From Rhodoluna sp. (GTDB taxonomy: Bacteria > Actinomycetota > Actinomycetes > Actinomycetales > Microbacteriaceae), in contig JAGNYY010000005.1 in assembly GCA_017984715.1 (NCBI GenBank), positions 1 through 21,057 of the forward strand: DNA of 21,057 bases, written 5' to 3'. The number at the start of each line of letters is the position of its first letter. The first letter of the stretch is position 1. A program made the position numbers and the translations under genes. The notes below the pieces were generated by a model that did not search any database, was not told where the DNA came from, and saw only the letters and a list, made by a program, of their open reading frames with translations. This document shows, piece after piece, positions 1-6,999 of the stretch.

Positions 1-613
1 CCTCAACGTTAGACAGATCAGCGCCATAGGCAACTCTTTCGATTCGCTTTGCACCAGGCTTGGTCGGAGGCATGTCATACAGCGCATCGACGTCACTGAG
101 CAAAACAAGAGCCTCGGCTTCGACCAAGACCGCAACCAAAGCGGCCAAACGATCGTTGTCGCCGAAACGGATTTCGGCGGTTGCAACGGTGTCGTTTTCG
201 TTCACGATTGGCAAAACTCGAAGAGAAACCAATTTATCCATGGCGCGCTTGGCGTTTAGGCGAGTCTCCTCTTCCTCCATGTCGCCAGAAGTCAAAAGAA
301 CCTGGCCGGCGATGATGTTGAAGCGCTCGAGACTGGCCTGGTAGCGAGAAATTAGTCGGCTTTGTCCGACCGAGGCGAGAGCTTGTTGGGTCGCCAAATC
401 GTCTGGCTTTTCGGTGAGATTGAGAAGTGGCAAACCGGTTGCGATGGCACCCGATGAAACCAGAATTACTTCTACACCACGAGAATGAGCAGCTGCAAGT
501 GCGTCGACGAGTTGTTCAATTTTGCCTTCATTGACGCCACTGATTGATGAAGATCCGACCTTGACTACAACGCGTTTGGCATGAGCAAGTTCGCTTCTGT
601 CTCGAAGTCCCAC
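1..613 (-). CDS. proB: Glutamate 5-kinase, N-terminal 204 residues (cut by window edge)
   Basis: Phosphorylates the gamma-carboxyl of L-glutamate with ATP, the first step of proline synthesis in the cytoplasm. The reverse strand reads open from 613 to the left edge. The amino acid kinase fold is clear: KVGSSS (residues 18-23), VSSGAIATG (52-60), NENDTV (138-143), FGDND (150-154) and LLSDVDALYD (171-180). The C-terminal part, including any PUA domain, lies outside the window. The start is a GTG at 613-611 that directly abuts the obg stop (TAA then GTG), with an AGGAAG ribosome site inside the end of obg, so translation is probably coupled to obg. No better start precedes it. Obg-proB adjacency is common in actinobacteria, usually with proA following. 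Identity is secure; only the full length is unknown. Confidence 0.95.
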   Translation of the reverse strand, partial: MGLRDRSELAHAKRVVVKVGSSSISGVNEGKIEQLVDALAAAHSRGVEVILVSSGAIATGLPLLNLTEKPDDLATQQALASVGQSRLISRYQASLERFNIIAGQVLLTSGDMEEEETRLNAKRAMDKLVSLRVLPIVNENDTVATAEIRFGDNDRLAALVAVLVEAEALVLLSDVDALYDMPPTKPGAKRIERVAYGADLSNVE

Positions 614-2134
614 TTAGTCTTCCTTTTCGAAGTCCTCAGGGTTTGACCAGATTCCGGCCTCTCCCTCTTTTTGCATCTCGACACGAAGTGCCGCCTTGGC
701 ATCCATGCGTTCGGTATAAGTTGCGCGACGCTCCTTGGTAGTGCGGCGCTCGCGCATATCGAAACGAGCGTCAGTGCCTCGTGGCCCTGCAATGAGCTCA
801 CCCGCTGACGCGATGCTTGGCTCCCAGTCAAAGATGATGCCCTTGCCTGGGCCGATGACGACGGTAGAACCAGCGCTGGCGCCGACCTTGAATAGCTCGG
901 TTTCCATGCCGATCTTGCCAAGACGGTCAGCAAGGTAGCCGATTGCTTCTTCGTTGGCAAAGTTGGTCTGGTGAACCCAACGCTCAGGCTTAGGGCCAAG
1001 AACACGGAAGATTTCCTCGCCACCAACTTCTTCACGGGTGATAGTGAACTTGTTCTCGTCACGCTTTGCCTGCATGAGCTGAACGCGCGGCTTGACCGGC
1101 GCACCCTCAGCATCCTTGCGAGCCTGCTCAACCAACTGGGCAAGCGCAAAGTTAAGCTCGCGAAGACCCTGATGACTAGCCGCTGAAATCTCGAATACGC
1201 GATAACCTCGTGCCTCAAGATCAGGTCGAACGAACTGAGCCAACTCAAGTGCGTCTGGCACATCAACCTTGTTCAGCGCAATCAACTGAGGGCGCTCGGT
1301 TAGCGGAGTCTGACCCTCTGGCACCTCGTAGGCGTCAAGTTCTTTGAGAATCTTGTCGAGGTCTGTGATTGGGTCACGGTTTGGTTCTAGGGTTGCGCAG
1401 TCGATCACGTGCAGCAACGCAGCGCAGCGCTCGACGTGACGCAAGAACTCGAGACCGAGCCCCTTGCCCTCGCTTGCGCCTTCGATCAAACCAGGAACAT
1501 CTGCAATGGTGAAGCGAGTCTGACCGGCCTGCACTACACCCAGGTTTGGGTGCAGTGTGGTGAATGGGTAGTCAGCAATCTTTGGTCTAGCAGCGCTTAG
1601 AGCTGCAATCAGGGATGACTTGCCAGCACTTGGGTAGCCGACCAATGCGACGTCTGCCACGGTCTTGAGCTCAAGGACTACGTCTCCGCGCCAGCCAGGC
1701 ACGCCAAATAGTGCGAAACCAGGAGCCTTGCGCTTTGAGCTGGAAAGCGCCGCGTTACCAAGGCCGCCGATGCCGCCTTCTGCAACGACAAGTTCCATAC
1801 CAGGTTCGGCTAGGTCGGCGACAACATCGCCCTTTTCGTTCTTGACTACGGTTCCAACAGGAACAGCGAGCACAAGGCTTTCACCGTGTGCGCCATTGCG
1901 GAAGTCGCCGGCGCCATCGCCGCCATCGCCACCAGCGCGATGAGGGTGGAAGTGGAAGTCTAGAAGCGTGGTTACGTTCGGGTCAGAGATGAGGCTGATC
2001 GAACCACCCTTGCCACCATCAGCGCCGTCAGGGCCAGCGAGTGGCTTGAACTTCTCACGCTTTACAGAGACACAGCCGTCTCCTCCGTCGCCTGCGCGAA
2101 GGTGAAGCGTCACTTGGTCAACAAATGAAACCAT
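614..2134 (-). CDS. obgE: GTPase Obg (ribosome assembly / stringent-response GTPase)
   Basis: Essential GTPase acting in large-subunit assembly and in growth and stress control. The 506 residues show the three Obg parts in order: a glycine-rich Obg fold (about 1-158), the G domain with G1 GYPSAGKS (166-173), G2 threonines at 192-193, G3 DVPG (212-215), G4 NKVD (288-291) and G5 SAAS (317-320), and an OCT domain (about 355-437). A further charged tail (about 438-506, rich in R, E and K) follows; such C-terminal tails vary among actinobacterial Obg proteins. The ATG at 2134 has a GAAAGGGG ribosome site and gives the expected MVSFVDQV start. It follows rpmA after a 78-base gap holding a hairpin, so part of its expression may depend on read-through from the ribosomal protein genes. 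Confidence 0.97.
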   Translation of the reverse strand: MVSFVDQVTLHLRAGDGGDGCVSVKREKFKPLAGPDGADGGKGGSISLISDPNVTTLLDFHFHPHRAGGDGGDGAGDFRNGAHGESLVLAVPVGTVVKNEKGDVVADLAEPGMELVVAEGGIGGLGNAALSSSKRKAPGFALFGVPGWRGDVVLELKTVADVALVGYPSAGKSSLIAALSAARPKIADYPFTTLHPNLGVVQAGQTRFTIADVPGLIEGASEGKGLGLEFLRHVERCAALLHVIDCATLEPNRDPITDLDKILKELDAYEVPEGQTPLTERPQLIALNKVDVPDALELAQFVRPDLEARGYRVFEISAASHQGLRELNFALAQLVEQARKDAEGAPVKPRVQLMQAKRDENKFTITREEVGGEEIFRVLGPKPERWVHQTNFANEEAIGYLADRLGKIGMETELFKVGASAGSTVVIGPGKGIIFDWEPSIASAGELIAGPRGTDARFDMRERRTTKERRATYTERMDAKAALRVEMQKEGEAGIWSNPEDFEKED

Positions 2135-2166
2135 GGTGAGCCCCTTTCAAAATGCTTTAGAAACAG

Positions 2167-2189
2167 GAAAAGCGAGCCAAAAGGCTCGC
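2167..2189 (-). terminator. Hairpin between rpmA and obg, possible partial terminator
   Basis: A perfect 7-bp stem, GCGAGCC (2183-2189 read on minus) with GGCTCGC (2172-2178) and a TTTT loop, is followed on the minus strand by TTTTT then CC. It sits 23 bases past the rpmA stop and before obg. The U-tract is short, so it may act as a weak terminator that lowers obg-proB relative to the ribosomal proteins. No separate obg promoter is evident. Confidence 0.55.
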
Positions 2190-2212
2190 CTCCCAAGAAA
2201 AACTAGAACCGC

Positions 2213-2467
2213 TTACGCAGCCTCGACGATGTTTACAACGCGACGGCCACCCTTGGTGCCGAACTCAACCTTGCCAGCAACAAGTGCGAACAGAGTGTCG
2301 TCCTTGCCCTTGCCAGTGTTTGCGCCTGGGTGGAAGTGAGTGCCACGCTGACGGACGATGATCTCGCCTGCGTTTACTTCCTGACCTGCATAACGCTTAA
2401 CGCCTAGACGCTGTGCGTTTGAGTCGCGACCATTTCGAGTGGAACTTACACCCTTTTTCGATGCCAT
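2213..2467 (-). CDS. rpmA: 50S ribosomal protein bL27
   Basis: Large-subunit protein whose basic N-terminus reaches towards the peptidyl-transferase centre. The 84-residue length is normal. The sequence has the family's N-terminal [13 protein letters not shown] segment, then QRLGVKRY, the [10 protein letters not shown] core and an FGTKGGRR stretch near the end. There is no cleavable N-terminal extension of the Firmicutes type; the protein starts directly with MASKKG. It lies 18 bases after rplU with an AAAGGA ribosome site, the usual rplU-rpmA arrangement, and is expected to be co-transcribed from the promoter at 2865-2893. Confidence 0.97.
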   Translation of the reverse strand: MASKKGVSSTRNGRDSNAQRLGVKRYAGQEVNAGEIIVRQRGTHFHPGANTGKGKDDTLFALVAGKVEFGTKGGRRVVNIVEAA

Positions 2468-2485
2468 CTTGGATCAGTCCTTTAC

Positions 2486-2794
2486 TTACTTGATCTCGGT
2501 GACCTGGACGCGGGTTAGGTCCGCACGGAAGCCTTGACGCTTCTTGTAACCGGTCTTGTTCTTGTACTTCTGAATGATGATCTTAGGGCCACGGAGGTCG
2601 TTTAGAACCTCGGCGGTAACCTTCACCTTTGCGAGTGCGTTGGCGTCGGTGGTGACCTTGTCACCGTCAACTAGAAGAAGAGCCTGAAGCTCAATCTTGC
2701 CGTTAGCATCGGCCTTAATACGGTCGAGAGTCACAATGGTGCCTACCGACACCTTCTCCTGGCGGCCGCCTGCGCGGACTACTGCGAAAACCAC
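2486..2794 (-). CDS. rplU: 50S ribosomal protein bL21
   Basis: Large-subunit ribosomal protein that binds 23S rRNA. At 102 residues it has normal length, with the conserved N-terminal [13 protein letters not shown], the middle segment [24 protein letters not shown] and a short C-terminal tail. The start is a GTG (2794-2792) read as Met in MVFAVV, matching the usual MVYAIV start of the family; an AAAGGG ribosome site sits just upstream. It is the first gene of rplU-rpmA-obg-proB. A well-matched promoter lies about 70 bases upstream, which predicts a leader of roughly 60 bases. Confidence 0.97.
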   Translation of the reverse strand: MVFAVVRAGGRQEKVSVGTIVTLDRIKADANGKIELQALLLVDGDKVTTDANALAKVKVTAEVLNDLRGPKIIIQKYKNKTGYKKRQGFRADLTRVQVTEIK

Positions 2795-2864
2795 AGATCT
2801 ACCCTTTGTTCAAAAAGACTTGGATGTTGCTCGTGCGAAAAAACTCAGCAGGCAACGAGGATTT

Positions 2865-2893
2865 AGTCTACATCGCCTTTGCGCTGGGGTCAA
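2865..2893 (-). promoter_or_regulatory. Promoter of the rplU-rpmA-obg-proB operon
   Basis: On the minus strand a TTGACC -35 box (2888-2893) and a TAGACT -10 box (2865-2870) are separated by exactly 17 bases, with TG directly before the -10. Transcription would start near 2858, leaving about 60 bases of leader before the rplU GTG. It lies just beyond the rne stop and is the clearest sigma-70-like promoter in the window. Confidence 0.7.
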
Positions 2894-2899
2894 ACCTAT

Positions 2900-5212
2900 T
2901 TAACCCTTATTTTCCGAACTGGAGGTCTCGACGACGGGTGCCGACGATGCCCCACTTGTTGCTCGACGCGGTTTACGACGACCCTGGCCCGGAGCTTTAG
3001 GCTCTGGCAGGGCATCTAGAACTGCTTCAAGTAGTTTCTCTGTTGCAGCCGGCTGAGCCGATTCGACAGAAATCTTTGTGTTTGGCAACACGATTGGTGA
3101 TTCTTCTCCGGCGGCCTCATGTGCCGCAACGGTTGACGCGGCAATCTTGCCGATGACGTTGTTCAGCTCAACTGCGCGCTCAGGAGTAACTACCTTGGCT
3201 GTCTCAACCTTTGGCTGCTGGTTTGAACCGCCGCCAGAGTTGTTGTTGCCGTTGCCACGGTTCTTTTTGCCCTGCTTCTGCTGCTGCGGGCGTGACTCCT
3301 CGTGGGTGTTGTTCTTGGAGCGCATGATCGGTTCGTGGTGAACGATGACGCCGCGGCTTGCGCAGGCTTCACATGGCTCGCTGAACGCCTCTAGAAGGCC
3401 AATTCCGAGCTTCTTACGGGTCATCTGAACCAGACCAAGTGAAGTCACTTCAGCGACCTGGTGCTTGGTGCGGTCGCGGCTCAAGCATTCCATCAGACGA
3501 CGCGAAACCAGGTCACGGTTTGACTCGAGAACCATATCAATGAAGTCGACCACGATGATTCCACCGATGTCGCGAAGACGAAGCTGACGAACGATTTCTT
3601 CTGCCGCTTCAAGGTTGTTCTTGGTGACGGTTTCTTCAAGGTTTCCGCCGGAACCAACGAACTTTCCGGTGTTCACGTCAACAACGGTCATTGCCTCAGT
3701 GCGGTCAATAACTAGCGAACCACCTGAAGGTAGGTAAACCTTGCGCTCTAGAGCCTTAGCGATCTGCTCGCCAACTCGATACTCATCAAAGATGTCCTTG
3801 CCGCCGTCATACTTTGAGACGCGCTCAAGCAGGTCAGGAGCAACCGACTTTAGGTATTCCTCGATTACTTCGCGAGCGTCTTCGCCTGAGATGACCATCT
3901 TCTGGAAGTCTTCATTGAAAACATCGCGAACGATTTTGACCAAGAGGTCAGGCTCGCTGTGCAGCAGAACTGGAGCCTGGCCCTTTTCGACCTTTTTGCT
4001 GATTTCTTCCCACTGCTGCTGCAAACGCTGCACATCTAGGGTCAGCTGCTCTTCGGTTGCACCTTCTGCTGCGGTGCGAACGATGACGCCGGCATCCTCA
4101 GGCAGAACTTCCTTCAAAATCTTCTTCAAACGAGCGCGCTCTGAGTCGGGCAGCTTGCGTGAGATTCCGTTCATTGAACCATTTGGCACGTAAACCAAGT
4201 AGCGGCCAGGCAAAGATACCTGGCTGGTAAGGCGTGCGCCCTTTTGACCAACTGGGTCCTTGGTTACCTGAACCAGGACGGTGTCGCCAGACTTCAATGC
4301 GAGTTCGATTCGGCGGGGCTGGTTGCCAGTTTCGGCCAGTTCCCAGTCAACTTCGCCAGAGTACAGAACCGCGTTGCGACCGCGACCGATGTCGACGAAC
4401 GCAGCTTCCATGGAAGGCAACACGTTCTGAATCTTGCCGAGATAAACATTGCCAATCAGTGATGCCTCAGAGGCTTTTGCCACGTAGTGCTCAACAAGCA
4501 CACCGTCTTCCAAAACGCCGATCTGAATCTTGCCATCTTTCGAGCGAACAACCATGGTGCGATCGACTGCTTCGCGACGAGCCAAGAATTCAGACTCGGT
4601 GATTACGGTTCGACGACGCCCTGCATCTCGACCATCACGTCGGCGCTGCTTCTTTGCCTCGAGACGGGTCGAACCCTTTACGCGGGTCGGCTCGTTGCTT
4701 GGCTCTTTAGGCTCGCGCGGTGTGCGCACCTTGACAACTGCATTTGGGGCAACTGAATCAACGGTTCCCTCTTCGCCGGCGCGGCGGCGGGTGCGGGTGC
4801 GCCGGTGGCTTTCGCCGTCGTCACTCTTGTCTTCTACTGGACGACCGCGCTTTGCATCGATTACCGGCGTTGGCAGATCGGGCGCCATAAACATGAGAGA
4901 AGTTGCCGAGATAGGAGCAAGCGGTGCTGCGGCAGGGGTCTCAATGACTTCCTTGGCCGCAACTGGCTTCTTTGATGCTGCTCGCCTAACCGGGGCCTTC
5001 TTGGCCGCAATCGGCTGAGCCGACTCCTCCTTGACCGGAACCTCAGTTTGAGCGGCCGCTTTCACGCCGCGCTTAGCTGGGGCCTTGGACTTGGCAACTA
5101 CTGGCTTTTCAGCAACCTCGACAGTTGCCTTGACAGGCGATTTGCGGGTTGGCTTTTTTGCAACGGCCGATTCTTCGGCGACAGGTGCGTTGGTCTGTTC
5201 TTTTTTCACCAT
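2900..5212 (-). CDS. rne: Ribonuclease E/G family endoribonuclease
   Basis: Single-strand endoribonuclease for rRNA maturation and mRNA decay. Of 770 residues, about 1-205 are a low-complexity region rich in K, A, P and R. An S1-type RNA-binding domain follows (about 250-345), then the RNase E/G catalytic core. The two metal-binding aspartates are visible in VVDVNTGKF (D512) and VVDFIDM (D556), and a zinc-link CxxC pair at C614/C617 would support the dimer. The tail (about 640-770) is again disordered, with Q/N/G-rich and basic stretches. Such extensions on both ends are typical of actinobacterial RNase E/G, where they can recruit partners. The ATG at 5212 has a GGAG upstream; a GTG follows as the next codon. 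Whether to name it rne or rng is a matter of convention; the family call is firm. Confidence 0.93.
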   Translation of the reverse strand: MVKKEQTNAPVAEESAVAKKPTRKSPVKATVEVAEKPVVAKSKAPAKRGVKAAAQTEVPVKEESAQPIAAKKAPVRRAASKKPVAAKEVIETPAAAPLAPISATSLMFMAPDLPTPVIDAKRGRPVEDKSDDGESHRRTRTRRRAGEEGTVDSVAPNAVVKVRTPREPKEPSNEPTRVKGSTRLEAKKQRRRDGRDAGRRRTVITESEFLARREAVDRTMVVRSKDGKIQIGVLEDGVLVEHYVAKASEASLIGNVYLGKIQNVLPSMEAAFVDIGRGRNAVLYSGEVDWELAETGNQPRRIELALKSGDTVLVQVTKDPVGQKGARLTSQVSLPGRYLVYVPNGSMNGISRKLPDSERARLKKILKEVLPEDAGVIVRTAAEGATEEQLTLDVQRLQQQWEEISKKVEKGQAPVLLHSEPDLLVKIVRDVFNEDFQKMVISGEDAREVIEEYLKSVAPDLLERVSKYDGGKDIFDEYRVGEQIAKALERKVYLPSGGSLVIDRTEAMTVVDVNTGKFVGSGGNLEETVTKNNLEAAEEIVRQLRLRDIGGIIVVDFIDMVLESNRDLVSRRLMECLSRDRTKHQVAEVTSLGLVQMTRKKLGIGLLEAFSEPCEACASRGVIVHHEPIMRSKNNTHEESRPQQQKQGKKNRGNGNNNSGGGSNQQPKVETAKVVTPERAVELNNVIGKIAASTVAAHEAAGEESPIVLPNTKISVESAQPAATEKLLEAVLDALPEPKAPGQGRRKPRRATSGASSAPVVETSSSENKG

Positions 5213-5280
5213 TTCTGGTGCACTCCAAGCTGCCTTCGAAACCTAGGCCACACTCACCAGGCCCTAAGGCGTAAAACTTT

Positions 5281-5302
5281 GTTGCTTGCGATTGCAAACA
5301 AC
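5281..5302. repeat. Inverted repeat in the rne upstream region
   Basis: GTTG-C-TTGC, a GATT loop and GCAA-A-CAAC form two 4-bp blocks of pairing separated by one mismatch. It lies about 70-90 bases upstream of the rne ATG and may fall within the rne leader. Autoregulation through 5' leader structure is known for E. coli rne; a similar role here is only a guess. Confidence 0.3.
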
Positions 5303-5395
5303 CAAATCTAAATGCGAGCCACTTTCTTCTGCGGCATTCGCTGCCCGATGGGTCTTATGCGACTTCAACGCTAAAGTTCTCGCTAAATCTTTGGG

Positions 5396-5420
5396 TTGAG
5401 TCAGGTGTGGTCTGACTTAA
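5396..5420. promoter_or_regulatory. Dyad in the divergent promoter region, possible operator
   Basis: AGTCAG (5399-5404), seven bases, then CTGACT (5412-5417) form a perfect 6-bp inverted repeat. The flanks TTG and TAA extend it to 9 bp with one G-T pair. Its centre is about 75 bases upstream of the VKOR start and about 195 bases upstream of rne. There is no U-tract and no gene ending nearby, so a protein-binding site is more likely than a terminator. I cannot name the regulator. Confidence 0.4.
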
Positions 5421-5467
5421 CTTCTTCAAGTATGACACCAGGCGAACGAAAAGTCATCAACCGAGCG

Positions 5468-5483
5468 TGTAATACTGAATGAG
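5468..5483 (+). promoter_or_regulatory. Extended -10 promoter giving a leaderless VKOR transcript
   Basis: TG-T-AATACT (5468-5476) resembles an extended -10 element. Its predicted transcription start, six to seven bases downstream, falls at or next to the GTG start at 5483. No ribosome-binding sequence precedes that GTG. The -35 region is poor (GAAAAG at 5448-5453), which an extended -10 can tolerate. Leaderless mRNAs beginning at ATG or GTG are common in actinobacteria. Confidence 0.45.
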
Positions 5484-6109
5484 TGAGCGAACAATCTTCG
5501 AGCAACACAGAGCTAATCCCCACTCCAGGAAAGAGATTTGCCTGGACTCTGATTCTGGCTGGCATCCTTGGCTGGATAGCCGCGTTCGTACTCACCCTTG
5601 AGCGACTTCACGTGGCCACAAACCCCGAGGCGACCTTGAGTTGCGATCTAAACCCATTTATTTCATGCAAATCGGTGATGCTTACCGAACAGGCTCGCCT
5701 CCTAGGATTCCCAAACCCACTCATTGGCCTTGCCGCCTTCATTTTCCCGATAGCAGTTGGGTTTGCGATACTCGCCGGAGCAAAATTCGCCCCTTGGTTC
5801 TGGCGAATGTTTGCCACGGGAATCACCATGGGATTCCTATTTGTCGTCTGGCTCTGGACTCAGAGCACATTCGTGATCAACGTTCTTTGCCCTTACTGCA
5901 TGGTTGCATGGGTGGCCATGGTGCCACTGTTCTGGACGGTAATTCTGTTCCTCGTGCGCGAGGGAATCATAGAAACTCCTTTGCGATTTGCAGGCTTCTT
6001 TGATCGCGCTTACGAACGAGTGTGGTTGTGGGTCTTAATGACCGACTTGGTTATGGCGGCAATCATCGTCATTCGCTTCTGGTCATACTGGCCAGCACTT
6101 TGGAACTAA
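5483..6109 (+). CDS. Vitamin K epoxide reductase (VKOR) family membrane protein
   Basis: Probable quinone-linked thiol oxidoreductase that reoxidises a DsbA-like partner during disulfide formation in exported proteins. The 208 residues contain about five hydrophobic segments (around 20-38, 80-98, 108-128, 140-158 and 182-199). The expected cysteines are present: the loop pair C54 and C62, seven residues apart, and the CPYC active-site pair C136/C139. There is no fused thioredoxin domain, so the partner must be encoded elsewhere; none is in this window. The GTG at 5483 is the only sensible start: an in-frame TGA sits directly before it and the next ATG lies past the first membrane segment. An ATG at 5479 is in another frame. 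The gene stands alone between a divergent promoter region and a strong terminator. Confidence 0.88.
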   Translation: MSEQSSSNTELIPTPGKRFAWTLILAGILGWIAAFVLTLERLHVATNPEATLSCDLNPFISCKSVMLTEQARLLGFPNPLIGLAAFIFPIAVGFAILAGAKFAPWFWRMFATGITMGFLFVVWLWTQSTFVINVLCPYCMVAWVAMVPLFWTVILFLVREGIIETPLRFAGFFDRAYERVWLWVLMTDLVMAAIIVIRFWSYWPALWN

Positions 6110-6122
6110 TCACCCGGTGACG

Positions 6123-6156
6123 AAAAAAGGCCCCCTAAGCGGGGGCCTTTTCTTTT
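6123..6156. terminator. Bidirectional intrinsic terminator between VKOR and ndk
   Basis: GGCCCCC (6129-6135) and GGGGGCC (6141-6147) form a perfect 7-bp GC stem with a 5-base loop. Flanking A and T runs extend it to 11 bp and supply a U-tract in both directions: TTTTCTTTT on plus and TTTTTT on minus. It sits between convergent stops at 6109 and 6163, so it can end both the VKOR transcript and the ileS-folC-DUF4233-ndk transcript. Confidence 0.92.
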
Positions 6157-6162
6157 ATCTAT

Positions 6163-6573
6163 CTAGAACCAAAGCGTTAGTTCGCGTTCCGCAGACTCTG
6201 GTGAGTCTGACCCGTGCACCAAGTTCTGCTGAACTTTTAGACCCCAGTCTCGGCCCAGGTCGCCGCGAATTGTCCCAGGAGCAGCAACTGTCGGGTCGGT
6301 TGCTCCCGCTAGAGAGCGGAAGCCCTCAATTACGCGGTTGCCGGTGAGCTTGATTGCAACAACGTCACCGCTGCCCATGAACTCAACTAGCGGCTCATAA
6401 AACGGCTTGCCCTCGTGCTCTGCGTAGTGCTCAGCTAGAAGCTCGCGAGAAGGCGTGAACTTCTTTAGGTCTGCCACGACATAGCCTTTGGCTTCGAGGC
6501 GCGAGATGATCTCGCCGATCAGGTTTCGCTTCACGCCATCAGGCTTAATTAGAACTAGGGTTGCGTCAGTCAT
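6163..6573 (-). CDS. ndk: Nucleoside diphosphate kinase
   Basis: Transfers the gamma-phosphate between nucleoside tri- and diphosphates through a phosphohistidine and so balances NTP/dNTP pools. The 136-residue length is normal. The start MTDATLVLIKPDGVKRN carries the conserved KPD, and the active site NLVHGSDS places the catalytic histidine at 120; GTIRGD (100-105) is also intact. The ATG at 6573 has a strong AAAGGAG ribosome site. It is the last gene of the ileS-folC-DUF4233-ndk run, 30 bases after the preceding gene, and ends just before the bidirectional terminator. Confidence 0.97.
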   Translation of the reverse strand: MTDATLVLIKPDGVKRNLIGEIISRLEAKGYVVADLKKFTPSRELLAEHYAEHEGKPFYEPLVEFMGSGDVVAIKLTGNRVIEGFRSLAGATDPTVAAPGTIRGDLGRDWGLKVQQNLVHGSDSPESAERELTLWF

Positions 6574-6603
6574 TTAGTGCTCCTTTGCTTCGGGAAATTC
6601 TGA

Positions 6604-6999
6604 TTATTGGCCAAGATTGCGCTCGTAGGCCGCGCGAGCCTTATCGATGGTTCCGCCGGCAACCATCGCCCAAATCCATAGGCAGACGAAGATTCCGCCG
6701 ACCACAAACATGAGTGGCACCCAGACTCCGATGAAGACCACAGCCACCTGGAGAACCCAACCAAAGGCATAAGAACCCGGCTTGCCGAGGATGGCTGGGG
6801 TGATGATGAAGAGCACCGACAGGGTTAGCCCAACAGCCCAAACTGTTGCAGCATCATTCGAGGTCGGCCCAAGAACCTTGGTTCCGAATGCCACCAACGT
6901 CGCAAAGAAGACAACGAGAGATTCAAAGGCCATCAGAATCGAGCCAAGTGCCCGTTTTGTTGACTTGTTGCGCACCTTTGGTTCTTTTTCGCTAGACAT
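6604..6999 (-). CDS. DUF4233-type four-pass membrane protein, function unknown
   Basis: A 131-residue protein with a short charged N-terminus and about four hydrophobic helices (near 17-42, 50-71, 78-95 and 96-115), ending in a charged ARAAYERNLGQ tail. I recognise it by composition and position as the small membrane protein found between folC and ndk in many actinobacteria (DUF4233); the assignment was not checked by search. No catalytic or metal-binding residues stand out. Its ATG overlaps the end of folC by 8 bases (ATGTCTAG), so it is translationally coupled to folC, and ndk follows 30 bases later. No function can be inferred from sequence; the steady company of folC and ndk hints only at a housekeeping role. 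Confidence 0.82.
   Translation of the reverse strand: MSSEKEPKVRNKSTKRALGSILMAFESLVVFFATLVAFGTKVLGPTSNDAATVWAVGLTLSVLFIITPAILGKPGSYAFGWVLQVAVVFIGVWVPLMFVVGGIFVCLWIWAMVAGGTIDKARAAYERNLGQ

Larger units (their letters stand above)
5213..5482. other. Divergent intergenic region between rne and the VKOR gene
   Basis: These 270 bases hold no credible coding sequence on either strand; the short open frames here have no recognisable protein content. The region carries an inverted repeat at 5281-5302 on the rne side, a longer dyad at 5396-5420 and a promoter-like element next to the VKOR start. I could not pick a convincing rne promoter. It is the longest gene-free stretch in the window. Confidence 0.7.

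Noticed and set aside
60..344. 94-codon plus-strand frame at the left edge
   Set aside because: Antisense to proB, whose kinase motifs are clear on the other strand.
565..1266. 233-codon open frame on the minus strand inside obg and proB
   Set aside because: Another frame of obg with Ser/Arg/Leu-rich nonsense composition; obg itself is clearly the coding frame.
3741..4193. 150-codon plus-strand frame opposite rne
   Set aside because: Shadow of the RNase E/G coding frame; no ribosome site or domain.
5479..5481. ATG just upstream of the VKOR start
   Set aside because: It is in a different frame and does not lead to the VKOR protein; the GTG at 5483 does.
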